This document shows positions 46,621 to 58,630 of a stretch of DNA of 64,000 nucleotides, piece after piece. Source of the DNA: Quercus robur (taxonomy: Eukaryota > Streptophyta > Magnoliopsida > Fagales > Fagaceae); contig NC_065536.1 in NCBI RefSeq assembly GCF_932294415.1, positions 3,100,001-3,164,000 on the forward strand. Direction: 5' to 3'. The first letter of the stretch is position 1. Each line of letters starts with the position of its first letter. Below the pieces are notes generated by a model. The model was not told the DNA's origin, did not search any database, and saw only the letters and a list, made by a program, of their open reading frames with translations. The position numbers were made by a program, and so were the translations under genes.

Positions 46621-47770
46621 CTAAAATTTACTTACTTTGCTCAAGCTACAATAAATTAAGTAAAAACAAATTATAGCAGCAGCAAATTAAGATACAGTAA
46701 AACAATCCAATAGTTATAGCAGCTGCACACGTACAAAAGAAAAATTATACAAAGTAAAAATTATAAAAAACCAAAATCAGTAAAAATCATTATTATTATT
46801 ATTATTATTTGATAAGACATACATACTATGTTGATTAGTCTGCTTCTTTTTTTAGTCATCTTCTAGCTTTGGAGTTTATGTCAGACATTTTTCATCTTCT
46901 AGTAGGCACACATGATTACGTTACCTTTTGGTCAATCTCTTGTAGCTCCTACCAATTTTTAATAATAATAATAATAATAATTTTTATTATTATACAAAGT
47001 AAAAATAATAACAATAATATTCTGTTGGCAATCATCAATATGCGTGAACCCATCCCTTCTCAAGGTAGAATGACTACAATTTGTATGTATTATTTATTTT
47101 AGATTGGGAGCTTTAAATATGCCAGCCTGTCCACTGTCCACCTATAACCTATTCTAAAACCCGCATTTTCTCTTAACTCATAGCATAGCTACTCTTCTGT
47201 TTTCACCTGTATCAGCACTACATTACTCTAATAACATGCCTCCAATCCAAAAATGGAAATTTCCAGAGTCATGAAGAACTCTAAAATCATAATTTCCATT
47301 TACTTTCAGATATTGGATAAGAGTTTATATATTTGCACACAATTGTTTTATTTGTTCAGAAAAATAGGATGAGGGTTTATTTATCTAGTACTCCACTACA
47401 TACATTTGGTATTGTTCTTGTTGGATTATATCTTTAAGGTTTATATATATAATTTTATCTATTTCTATTCTGCAACAGTTGGACATATCATTAAATTCTT
47501 GATCTGACATAGGATAAACAATAAAAGAAAATTGCAATAAAGAAAAAAAAATTATAAAAAAAAACTTGGAGTCGACACCCAAGGTTGCATGAAGTTGACA
47601 CCAAGGAAGATAGAAAGCCTAGGAGTTAGCACCAAACTACTGGAAAAAAAATCCAAAAGAAAATTTATTAATCAAACAAAACTGTAAACTTTGTAGTACA
47701 ATAGTGTATTTATATATGAAGACTACTATAAATACAAAAAATAACCTTGACTCTAGCAAATGAATAAAAT
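46621..47770. other. CACTA interior without gene signal
   Basis: A/T-rich with ATT/ATA trinucleotide runs at 46791-46810 and 46961-46990. No transposase or captured exon recognised. Confidence 0.5.
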
Positions 47771-47783
47771 TCAAATGAATTCT

Positions 47784-48274
47784 TTTTTTTTTGATAGGTA
47801 ATATAAGAACTATTATTAATAAATAAAAGATGAAAAATACAAGATGTTCATGATGATGAACAATAAGAAACAGAAGAAACAAACAGCCAAACAAAGAAGA
47901 GGGAAATCAAATAGAAAAACTAAGGGAAGACAAAAACTCTGGAAGAGACGAAGACTCAGTAAAACCCCAACAACGAGACCACTCAAAAAGACTACGATGG
48001 CTTAAAACCTTCAACTCATCCAACGTCTTCTCCTTGTTCTCAAAGGAGCGACGATTCCGTTCCAACCAAACAGTCCACATTATGCACCCTGGAATCAAAT
48101 TCCAAATATTTGAGTTGTGCTTCCCGAGCCACTGATGCCAACAAGACAACAATCCCGCCACCGATCCTGGCATAACCCAATGAATACCATAAGCCTGAAG
48201 CATGAAGGTCCATAAGGTATGAGTAACAGGACAGTGAAGGAGGAGATGGTCAACCGACTCCCCATACATTATGG
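47784..48274 (-). mobile_element. 5'-truncated L1-type LINE with 13-bp target duplication
   Basis: TCAAATGAATTCT flanks both sides (47771-47783 and 48275-48287). The insert ends on the minus strand in an A-tract (poly-T on plus at 47782-47792). The ORF at 47907-48278 reads SVDHLLLHCPVTHTLWTFML and CIMWTVWLERNRRSFENKEK, the zinc-binding tail that follows reverse transcriptase in plant LINEs. Only this C-terminal piece is present, as expected from incomplete target-primed reverse transcription. It sits inside the CACTA element and so is younger than it. Confidence 0.9.
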
Positions 48275-48891
48275 TCAAATGAATTCTAAAATAAAACTAA
48301 ATTAAAATAAAATTATCTTCACATTTCCAGCATCATTCTCCCCCTAGTGGAGACAACACTTTCTATTCACATGGTAACTAAAAAAGGCACAACAAGAATT
48401 TTCCAATTCTGTCAAAGACAAAGTTTTGGCTACATACTTCTACGTGATTCAACTGATTGCTTCGCTGGACACTGCCAAGCCCTCAATCCAATTCTAGAGA
48501 ATTGTTAAAACTTGAGACACCATCACTAGGTCCTTAAGTTTACCTGACCCATTCAGGAAAATTTCAGCCCATTTCAATTAGCCCAATAATTTACCCAACC
48601 GATTTAAAACAGCAAAGGCAAAACCTTCACCCTTCCCAAAAAAAATAAAATAAAATCAAGCTTCTCATCCAACATGGCCCATTAAAAAGATAAATAAATA
48701 AAGTAAAAAAATCAACCTGGTGTAATTATTTTATAATTATTTTTTTGTTTGAAAAAAAAGGCCTAACCCATCACTTATGCCTAAGCTAGAGTCCTCCTTA
48801 AGCCCTTTTAATCCAAGGTTCGTGATCCATCTAGTGTTGCCATAAGCTATACTCAATGGGGTCAACTTTCTCCCACACCAGGAGAGTTGAT

Positions 48892-49300
48892 GTAGACACT
48901 ATATTAATGCTGATTGATTCCATTAGTCCAGATTATGGGATTTGAATTTTAATTTGACCATTTTAAGGGATTTGATTGCTAGCTAAATTATGATTTTATT
49001 TCCTTCCTTATCTGATGTAATCCAGTACCCTATTTAAAGGCCCAAAGTAATCTGATAATAAGATGAATATATAGATTAGAGATTTTCTATCTCTAGCTTT
49101 GTGTCGATTTTAAGCACTCTTAGATGGTGAAGCCTAGGGATTTCAGGCGGAAGAATCTAGTTGGTGAAGCCTAGAATTTTTCTTGTTATTCTCTTTTCCC
49201 TTATTTCTACTTCTTGCCCTTTGACCTGTATCACTTGGCTATGTACTTTCAATCTAGCTAGCTAGCTGCCTGTTTCACCCCTAAGCCTTGGACATTTGGT
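48892..49300 (+). mobile_element. Possible LTR-like fragment
   Basis: Starts TGATGTAGACACTATATT and has a TATTTAAAGGCCC box followed by an R-like region with AATAAGATGAAT, then a pyrimidine-rich stretch. The layout is LTR-like, but the 3' border and target duplication were not found. Low confidence. Confidence 0.25.
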
Positions 49301-49409
49301 GTAGGTATTTCCAATTTTCAGCATCTTTTATTATTAATATTCTATCAAGCTGAACTATAGATCAAGTTGTTAAAGCCTATATGATATTTGCATAAATCAG
49401 TAGATTTTT

Positions 49410-50290
49410 CTCTATGGTTTTATATAAAGGAAGAGTTTGTTAGCCTTAAAAGTTTTCAGATTGAACATCAGAAACTGTAAAGCACACAAAGACGCATATT
49501 TATAGTCTCTTAGAACATCAATGACTTCTTTAACCAAAGACAATAAAGACTCAACTTCCTGGATGACCTGTGAATTTTGTGGCAATTTACTTGGTGGTGA
49601 TGCAACTGGCACTGTAGGATTATGAAAAAAAGAGGAGACTTAAGTCAATTCAACAGGTCATTCTGAATCTCTGATAGTTAATTAGAAACTTTAGTTTTGA
49701 AAAAATGAATGTAATAAGGTGCACCAGGTAATAAGGATGGTGTTATTTCTGGCATATTTGGGTGAACTGCAGGTGGATTTTGTCCCACTTTCCTTGGTGG
49801 TGATGCAACGGTTACTGTATTTCGTAAAAAGGGGTGGGGGGAGCAACTTAGAACATTCCAACCACAGATTTAGCAAAGGGGTGAAATTTGAGAAGTACTT
49901 GTCACATACCTGGAGTAATTGGTTCTAGGATGGGAGCCTTATTATCTGGTGCATTGCTTTGATGAGAGCTTGGTGACAAAGTTCCTGGCACACCTGGGTG
50001 GCTGACTAGTGAGTTTTGTGGCAAATTCCTAGAAGTTGCTACTAGAATTTTACATTAAGACAAAGCAGCTAATTCAGAACCTATTTCAACTGGGAATACA
50101 GCACAACAAAAGCCTAATAAGTTTTGTACCTGGAGCAGCAAGTGGCATTCATGCAGCAGTCTTCTTAACTGGTGAAGGACTTAGCAGTATGGATGGTGCA
50201 TGTCCTTGAATAGTCAGAGTTGGAGGAGTTGTTCTATATGGTGGCGATACAGTTGGAGTGCTTGGTGACAAGGATGGTACAAGCATTCCT
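49410..50290 (-). pseudogene. Proline/serine-rich exon fragments, source uncertain
   Basis: Minus-strand segments read VPVASPPSKLPQNSQV (about 49559-49612), VTVASPPRKVGQNPP (about 49770-49815), PGTLSPSSHQSNAPDNKAP (about 49925-49985, donor after 49910) and PSLSPSTPTVSPPY (about 50230-50285). The recurring (V)ASPP-KLPQNS theme resembles the proline-rich outer part of ALE2-type receptor-like kinases; that match is from memory and weak. No kinase domain is present. The pieces look like exons of one captured gene or a chimera and lie within the CACTA element. Confidence 0.35.
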
Positions 50291-51967
50291 CCTTAAGAGC
50301 ACAAGCATGTTTGATCAAATAAATAGAAAAATTAATTTGATTTGGGGTGTCATAAAATTCAGCAAGATGAACTTCCTTCAAATGTTCATGTTCAAGTTCA
50401 TGGACATTTTCGTTAGGCTCAAGCATTCCTTGTTCAAAGTCATTTGGGCATGGCATCTGCAATTACAACAAGTGTACACTAATTCAATTCAAAAGCTAAC
50501 CAGAACATGAGGTTTAAGCCTTAAAGTGATGCAAGATGGACACGACCTCAAAATAAATATGAACCATAATAATCTTTAACATCAAACTATATGGGAAACC
50601 TTGAATTGACGAACAAACCAATGTTATTCCAGCAGATGAGGCAACCTATTTGATGCCACAAACGAGTATCAAGGGGTTAATCCAAATAAGTATAAACTCT
50701 ATAATGAACCTAGGCCCCATTATGCCATGATATAAGTACCCAATTCAATATAATTTTCAATTATTTACAGTGTGAACTTCAACATGGAAGTTTCTTTTAG
50801 TTTTGTAGGTACTTTACAGGAGCAAAACAACATATAGGACTTTTGATGCCTTTTTGAACAGGGTCTTTTGGCTAGATCTAAAAATGTCTTTTTTTTTAAC
50901 AAAAAAAAAAAGATTTTATTCCAGTAAAACTACATCATGATCAATACAAAACAAAAGATAGCCTAAAGAATTACAAGTAAAAGAGACTGAACTAGCAAAC
51001 TCTACCACTGTCACTGAGACCTAGAAAAATTGGCCATTCATAGAGTAATTTAAGAAAAGAAAGTTTCATTCGACTGAACTTCTGAAATTTTTGACATTTT
51101 CAAAACTTCCACTTCCTAAACATTTCATGTTATTTCTACTATAAGGCAGAATGAACTTTTTGGCAAGCCTTTGAATAGGGGGAGATTGCAGTTAAATAGA
51201 TATAAAGAGAACAAGCTTGGAGTAGCCAGCCATGAATAACAAAATATTATATCACTCACCATCATATAAAATTTCTTTAAAAGGGGAAAGCCTTTGAGAA
51301 TAGCTATCACCTTCAAGGCGTCAAATTCCATTCTTTGAGAGAAACACAGCTCCAAAGTTTCAACGTTGCTGAAGATACCAATGCTCTTAGGTATGCAGAA
51401 CTACACAAAGAAATACACGATTAGTCTTTTACTACAACTAATAAATCTTCACTTCATAAAGAAGTGACAACAATTTTTTCATTTTTTTCACGTACCAACT
51501 TAGTTGAAATAGAAACATGTAGCATCCTCAGATTAGGGAGATCTTTTGCAAGCTGTTGGAAAATATAATGCATGTCTCTTTCACGGTATTACACCGAAAC
51601 ACACTTCTTCTAGCTTAGGGACATTAAGGAAAGAAGTTTTAACCAAAAGTAAATTAGAATATTCAAATCTAAGGAGATTCATAACTGACAGTTCAATTTC
51701 CTCCACCTCAAAGCAAAAGCAAATTGTTAAAATTCTCAAACGAACTAATGAGCTGAAAATCCTCAATTTAAGGGGAAGGTAACACCCATCCATTAACAAA
51801 GTGATAAGGCTCAAACAACAAGTACAGATGGTCTGTACATCAGATAGACCTAAACGTACATTCACTAAATTGAGAGTTGTTAAGTTGCAGAATTTGGTGA
51901 ACAAATTAGGTCCCAAACTAGTAACACTGCCAAAACATGAGACAACAACAGGTGGACAATCATGCAT
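50291..51967 (-). pseudogene. Captured F-box/FBD-LRR gene fragment
   Basis: F-box/FBD/LRR proteins are substrate receptors of SCF ubiquitin ligases. Minus-strand pieces: 51967-51496 with LRR-type FCNLTTLNLVNVRL, VPKLEEVCFG and LPNLRMLHVSISTKL (donor at 51495); 51400-51260 with FSNVETLELCFSQRMEFDAL and GFPLLKKFYMM (donor at 51259); 50456-50291 with MPCPNDFEQGMLEPN, EHEHLKEVHLAEFYDTPNQI and YLIKHACAL, the FBD tail. The N-terminal F-box is missing, and a one-base slip separates FGVIP from the RERDMHYIFQQLAKDL continuation near 51580. The FBD exon runs without an intron into a proline-rich segment at about 50290, a likely fusion point. Confidence 0.75.
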
Positions 51968-52915
51968 CCATCAAATAAAACCAATACATATTGAAAAAAA
52001 AAAAAAAAATCCCAAATTCTCAGCATATACTCCTCCAAAACTAAAACCACTCATCAGGGGAAGACTTCAATTTTAAGAATACAATTTGTTTTTGCAAAAT
52101 GTAAGTTTCAAGCACATTCCACCAAAAATAAATTAGATATAAAAAAACTGACACATGCATCAACACAGATTAACTAAAAATTCAATAAATCAACCAAAAC
52201 CATTACGTTTTTAATTGTATAGCTCGTAATGCCATTCGAATTAGAACTCAGTAGCCAAAACAACATTCTCAGTAACAAATTTTCAATTTCAAATCAAAAC
52301 CCAAAATTTCCCAATCAAATGAAAAATGAACCTTCTCAGTAACAAATTTTCAATTTCACAGTAACGAATCTGAAATAACTAACCTCCCTGGATCTTGATC
52401 GTCGAGGAAGAGATCCTCTTGAACACTGTGAACGCACACGATCGCGAAGTCGATCATTAACGCCGAGATGAGGAACGATCTGATGGTGGTGAGGAAAACG
52501 ACGGCAACAGTTAAGAGCGAGAGACCGATCTCGGAATCAAAACAGAAAGCGGAGAGTGAAGTGCTGTGGTTGGAGATTTAAGGCAGTCATCGGACCTGAG
52601 GGAAGGTGGCGCTCTGGGCCCAGACGCTGCCGTTGTGGCCGATGATCGACGTTTGAGGGGAGAAGGGGAGAAAGGAGATCGGCGAAGGGTCTGGCGGCAG
52701 CGTCGGCATCGGCGTCAGTGTTGGCATTGGTGTCGGCTGAGGTTGTGAGGGGAAGGGAGGGTTGGAAGGCGAAGGGTCGGAAGGCGAACGGTCAGCAGCT
52801 GACGTTTGGGTTTGTGAAAGAAAGGAAGAAAATAGTTTGTGTTTGGGAGGGAAGTGACCAAAAAAGAGGTGGGAAGTGATATTTGCTGAAATGGGTTTAA
52901 GGGAATTAGAAACCC
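51968..52915. other. CACTA right interior, partly G/C-rich
   Basis: 52380-52800 is G/C-rich, with CGATCGCGAAGTCGATC and short Asp/Pro-rich or Pro-Thr repeat-like frames on minus (PTPMPTLTPMPTLPP). It resembles a plant 5' UTR/first-exon region, perhaps the promoter end of a captured gene, but no protein family is recognised. Confidence 0.4.
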
Positions 52916-53387
52916 CTTTAGTGACGAAGCTCAATTTTGTCACTAAAGAACTTAGATTTTGTTAAGATTTTTAGAGAGGAATTTCAGATTTCGTCGCTAT
53001 AGCATACTTTTAGTGACGAATTGTGATTTCGTCACTAAAACAATGAAATGAAGAACCATGATTATTTTTAGTGACGATTATTTTTCGTCGCTAATTCTTC
53101 CTTATAGAGACGAAATGATTTTCGTCACTAATACTATCCATAGCAATAGCTATAGCGACGAAATATTCCGTCGCTATAGATTAATTAAGTTCCTGCCAAA
53201 TTTTTCCTTGTCAGCGCCTATTTTTCAAATTACAATAGAAACGAAAATTAGTTTTCGTCGCTAAATGTTATAATTTTTTTACATTATTAGTGACGAAATT
53301 CGTATTTCGTTACTAAATCTATATTTTTAGTGACAAAAAATATTTCCTCACTAATTTTCGTCACTAAAAATACATTTTGTTGTAGTG

Positions 53388-54840
53388 GTGACGAGTAATC
53401 ACACCATCGTATGGTGTACTTTCATGCATGCAATAATTCTCTTTAGTCGATAGTGTTATTTCACAAATTATTTCACAAACATAGTATTGTTTGCAACTTT
53501 TTTTTTTTAATTTATTTTTTGAGGTTAAAAGGCAGAAAGGAATATGCGACCTTTTGGATTTGTTATATATGTTTATGGAGAAGCCACTAAACTTGGAGGG
53601 CCACAATTAAGAAATTTAGTAAGTTCATTAATTAACATGGGATTAAAGGGAACTTAGGAACGTATAATTAAGACTGAGGAAAGGGATGTAGAATACAAGA
53701 ATCAATGACGCAAAGAAATTAATGTGATTCAGCCACTAAAATTTACATTCACATCACAAAAAGTCGAAACGTGTCATTTTTCGTTCATTTGATTGATGAT
53801 CACACAGAATAAAGGAATGAATGTTTATAAGGAGACTAACACGTAAAGTCTTGTTTAATTTAAATCGGTAAAACCTATTGCACACACATCCATATACAAT
53901 TGAAATCATGAATTGGATGCATGATTTTTCCAATTGTTTTCACCTACGTACAGACATGTGTGCAAGTTGGAATGTGTAATTAACACCATCCAATTTAAAT
54001 CATTTGAGACTTCATTTAATTATGGGGGTGTGTGTTGTTTTAACCAACAATGGCTTTTAAGTTTCTTTAGAATAGCTTGGATTCTTGAGGATATTAAGTT
54101 TATTTATGATCGTTTTGATTTCCTTTGATAACATATTTTTACATTGTAATTGTGTTGCTCTAACTCTTGTAAGTATTGCAGAAAAGAATGAGGAGGTCAA
54201 TATGCAATGTGGTGTGCAAAAGAAATCGCTTGGATTCTTGAGGATATTAAGTTTATTTGTGATATTTTTGTTTTGTATGTATTTGTGTTACTTTTTTTTT
54301 TTTTTTGTTACATTTTTTTCTTCTTTTTTTTGAAACTTATTGTCATATATTCATGATTATTAATAGTAAAATTGGCCATGATATTTTGAAAATATTCCAT
54401 TCCAAAACCGGCTAAACTGCACCTTGTATATCACAATGCACTACATATGTGACTGCAAAACTGAGGTGTGGTGTAATGATAGTTTTAGCCAAATTATACC
54501 GCAAAGTACAATACTAAAAATGACCCAAAACTACACCACGAAAAGCTCTAATTATTCCTATTCCCATATAATAAGCATTATAATTTACTAAACTTGCTTT
54601 AGACTATAAAGCTCTTGAATCTTGATCAATTGACTTCTATTTGACTGTATTTTAATCATTTATTTTTGTATTATTTTCATTATATTCTTTCAATAAATCT
54701 TAAAAATAGTGTAAAAATTGAAATTTTGAAACCAGGGTAAAAGCCTCCATTTTAAGCCACAGATTTTCAGAATAAGTTGTTTATATATTATATTATATTG
54801 TATTTTATATATAGTTAATAATTATCTTTAATTTCTTAAA
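53388..54840. other. Intergenic DNA with a 40-bp direct repeat
   Basis: CTTGGATTCTTGAGGATATT occurs at about 54077 and 54230, each followed by AAGTTTATTT. Otherwise A/T-rich and without gene signal. Confidence 0.55.
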
Positions 54841-55040
54841 AAAAAAAAAAAAGACACCCCCACTTGTGTGACTCAAAACTCAGAAAGTGTGAAGCACAGA
54901 CATAGTGGCTGCATACTCTTGTTCACTCTATCGTGTCTCTCTCTAAAACTCGGCGCTTCTTCGATCCGATCTCTCATCTCTTATCCCCACTACACCGAAA
55001 CCCATCTCCATCTGCTGCTGCTTCTTTTTCTGCAGAGAAA

Positions 55041-56855
55041 ATGGGTACATGTGTTGCTAATAAATCAAGAAACCCACTTGTTTTTGTTACTGTTAGAGTA
55101 AGGCAGTTTATCCCATTTCATGCTCTTTATTCTACTCTACCTCCTTCTACTACAAGTAGTAGTAATGGTAGAGAGTACTTGGAAATCCCATATCAGAATC
55201 GCAATCAGTTGTTGAAATCTGTGATAGATCACCGCAAATCTCGAACCTTTAGGAATCTTGACCATGGCTTAGTCCTGTTTGATAAAATGCTTCAGTTAAG
55301 CCCTTTGCCTTCCATTGTGGATTTTACTCAATTTTTTGGTGCCATTGCAAGAATGAAGCATTACTCGGTAGTCGTTACTCTAATTGGACAAATGGGATCA
55401 TTAGGAATTGCTCCCAATGATTATACTCTCTCTGTTTTGATTAACTGCTTTTGCCAATTGAACCGAGTAGATTTGGGTTCTTTGTCTTGGCAACAATTTT
55501 GAAACTTGGTTATCACCCGAATCGTATAACTCTAAACGCTCTTGTCAAGGGGCTCTGTCTTCAAGGTAACATTGCTGGAGCTGTCAGGTTGGTAGAAGAT
55601 ATGGAGAAGAATGGTTATCAACCTAATGCATTTACCTGTGGAACGTTACTAAATGGTCTGTGTAAGATTGGTGAGACTGATAAGGCTATTAGGTTGCTTA
55701 GGAAGATGGAAGAAGGGAATTTTGAGCTTGATTTGACTGCGTATAGCACAATCATTGATGGTTTATGCAAGGACAAATTGGTATCTGAGGCATTGAACTT
55801 TTTGTCTGAGATGATGAGGAAAGGCATTCATCCAAACCTTATCGTTTACAATTTCTTAATTCACGGCCTATGTAATTTTGGCTGGTGGAGGGAGGTTACT
55901 ACCTTGTTGAATGAGATGGTGCAAAAGATCTTGCCAGGTGTCCAAACCTTCAACATATTGGTGGACGCACTTTGCAAAGAGGGGAAGCTGACCGAGGCAA
56001 AAGAAGTTTTTGACGCGATGATTCAAAGAGGCATTCAACCTAACACAGTCACTTATGGCTCTTTGATTGATGGTTACTGTTTGCAAAACAAAATGAATAA
56101 TGCTATCAAAACATTTAATTTGATGGTTGAGAAAGGTTGGTCGCCTAATGTGTATAGTTATACCATATTGATCAATGGATATTGCAAAAATAAAAGGATT
56201 GATGATGCAATGCATCTCTTCCATGAAATGTCCAACGAGGGTTTGATTCCTAATGTTGTGACTTATAGCACTCTTATAGGTGGCTTTTACCGAGTGCAAA
56301 GACCTCAAGCTGCACTAGAGCTATTCCATAAGATGAAAGCTTGTGGCCAAGACCTAGATCTCCAAACTTATGCCATCTTGTTAGATGGCCTTTGTAAGAA
56401 CAAACAAATTGATGAGGCAATGGCAGTGTTTCAAGAGATGGAATCCAAAAGGATGGACCATACTATTGTGATTTATAACATTTTAATTGAAGGTTTGTTT
56501 AATGTTGGGAAACTTAAGAATGCAAGAGAAATATTTTATAGTCTTCCTACCAAAGCATTGCGGCCTAATATTTGGACTTACACTATTATGATCAAAGGGT
56601 TTTTCAAAAGATGAAGCGGTTGAGTTGCTTGAGAAAATGGATGGGAATTGTTGTTTGCCTAATGATTGCACATATAACACAATCATCCAAGGGTTACTGT
56701 AACATAATGAGACATCGAGGGCAATGAAATATCTCCACATAATAATTGAGAAGGGTTTCTCAGCAAATGCAACCACTGCAACCATGTTTATTGACTTGTT
56801 GTCAACTAAGCAAGTAGATAAAAACATTCAAGAATTACTTAAGAAGCCTAAATGA
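55041..56855 (+). pseudogene. RFL-type PPR pseudogene (third copy)
   Basis: Aligns over its full length with the intact gene at 17721. ATG at 55041 (MGTCVANKSRNP), basic N-terminus, then PPR motifs. A T is missing in GATTT(T)GGGTTC near 55471, which ends the first frame at 55502; the second frame carries PPR motifs to 56614 (ending GFFKR), where a short deletion (GGACTAATA-type sequence of the paralogue) shifts the frame again, and a stop follows in GGGTTACTGTAACATAATG. The family ending is recognisable to 56855. The leader shares pyrimidine-rich sequence with the other copies. At least three defects make a complete protein impossible. Confidence 0.95.
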
Positions 56856-57719
56856 GGTCTACATATTTTAAATTCATCACAAGTCAATCTGTAAGCAATG
56901 TGTTTCTTTGAGTAAATTTATACTCTTTGAAAGATTATGTTTCTTTTGAATTGTATGCACAAGATTGTTAGTTGAACCATTTGATATTTCTTCGCCATTT
57001 CTATGCGTTAATGTTGCTGCTTTGAACCTATTTTCAAGAATATTTATTTCAAAGTTTGGCATATGCAAAGTTAATGTTAAATATTGTTTTCATAAACTTT
57101 GGCAGTTTCATGAATACTTGTTTCAAAATTTTGAAAAAGTCAGGTCATAGTAAAATAGACATTTGGATATGTTTTTGCACTGTCCTTTTTGTATGTATTA
57201 TGAGTATTTATTAATGCTGCATGTCATATGTTTGATAAACATTTCTTTTAGACATGATATGTAATATTGTAATTCAAAATTTTTTTTTCCTGTTCCTGTT
57301 ATAGATTTGCATCTCCTTTGTTGGATTCTTGCATTTCACTAGCATTGAGTTTCTTGATTAGGTTTTAATTGTATTTTATTGATCATGAAATTGGTTGATC
57401 GTTGAGAATTCTATGGAAGTAATGACTGTATAAAGCTTTGTTATGAAGTAAGGAAAAAATATTTGGATGAATGTTTTTTATGTATTTATTGATTAAACTG
57501 AGCCAACAAAAGATTTGCCTAACTGGGTAAATATGTTAAAATCATACAGTGAAAAGGCTTAGCGAATAGCTAATTGAATCAAAGGAATTGAAATCTTTCA
57601 TATGTTTCTCTCCTAATTCTCATCCCACATGACTTCAATTAATTATTTGTTAAAGAAAGTTGGATGGGAAGGAATGTCATAAGCAATTTTTCATTTCATA
57701 TCAATTCTTTTGATGATTT
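56856..57719. other. 3' flank of the third PPR copy
   Basis: Shares phrases with the 3' flanks of the other PPR copies (ACAAGTCAATCTGTAAG, GAGTAAATTTATAC), then unique A/T-rich DNA. No coding signal. Confidence 0.6.
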
Positions 57720-58630
57720 AGAAGAAGATCATGTTTACCGTTGCAAGAATTCAGTTCTCACCAAAGTGGAGAAGGCCAAGAATTGGAGACATTCAGCAAG
57801 AAGAAGTGTAATGAGGATGTGTTGACATAAGGATATCAGCTTGGATAAAGATGAAGATGGAAAATAAGATGTGAATACCTTAGAGTCCCAAGTAATAATA
57901 TTACACCCTTATTTTGCTAAACAGATATGTTCCATATTTTTTTTTCCTTGTTTTTTATTGCTTTTTGTGAGGTAAAATGCTAAAACTTCAAACACCAACT
58001 CTTACTTATCAGTGAACTGGAAATGTGTTTTCCTATTTCTGAATGCCCTTACCAACCTATTTCTTCTTGTCTGGTGGATTCTCCTTTATACTATCATTTC
58101 ACTGTCAACATATGAATTGGAGTTGGCTCCTGAGGGGTCTAAGGAAACTGCCACGCAGCATCCAAGAGCAGTAATTGTGATTTATGGGAAGCCTTTTTTT
58201 GACAAACAGTGTCAGTTGTGGTGGAAATAAGTGGCCTACAAGTCCAAACAATATAATAACTGAAACTGTGACTAAGATGTTGGGACCAGTTTTTGCTGCA
58301 GTATATGATGCAACCCAGGCTATTTCCTCAAACATTCAATGCCTCACTGTTTCAGCATCAGCAGCTCCATGGAACTTTTCAAGTGAGGAAACTCCACAGA
58401 CCTTGTCTGGCCAGACAATTCCACAAGCTTATTCAGCCACAACAGTTCCACACACACTCTGCCCATGTTGCTTCTGAAGAGGAAAGCAAATAAGGGATAA
58501 GGGTCTTTCAGTGACAGAGTATTTGATGCATAAACTTGAGCTTGGGGAAGATGAGAGAGTGCTTTCTCAAGTGATATTTGAGGCAATGAGTCCAAAGAGA
58601 ACTTCTGGTGATTTAGATGCAAGGTACGTT
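57720..58630 (+). pseudogene. Relic of an LTI65/RD29-like stress protein gene (CAP160 family)
   Basis: LTI65/RD29 proteins are hydrophilic, ABA-, drought- and cold-induced. Pieces occur in family order: NSVLTKVEKAKNWRHSARR (about 57750-57805), YELELAPEGSKETATQHPRA (about 58104-58165; family YESELAPEGYKETARQHPRA), ITETVTKMLGPVFAAVYDAT (about 58255-58315) and DKGLSVTEYLMHKLELGEDE with LSQVIFEAMSPKRTSGDLD (about 58497-58620). The frames change between pieces and stops intervene, and long acidic and linker parts are missing. No promoter survives that I can identify. Assignment is from remembered family motifs. Confidence 0.75.

Larger units (their letters stand above)
45146..53387. mobile_element. 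CACTA-type DNA transposon carrying host-gene fragments (Pack-CACTA candidate)
   Basis: The right end, read inward on minus, is CACTACAACAAAATG, the CACTA terminus. The left end has the matching CAACAAAATGTATTTTTAG at 45151, its first five bases decayed. Both ends carry dense subterminal clusters (45164-45620 and 52916-53370) of TTTAGTGACGAAA in both orientations, often as hairpin pairs; such arrays bind transposase in En/Spm elements. Length is about 8.2 kb. I see no CACTA transposase. Inside are a 189-bp tandem repeat, a truncated LINE and minus-strand fragments of host genes. The 3-bp target duplication is not clear. Confidence 0.82.

Noticed and set aside
45146-53387. A CACTA transposase gene
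   Set aside because: Searched for by eye in all frames; only captured fragments, a LINE tail and short ORFs were found.
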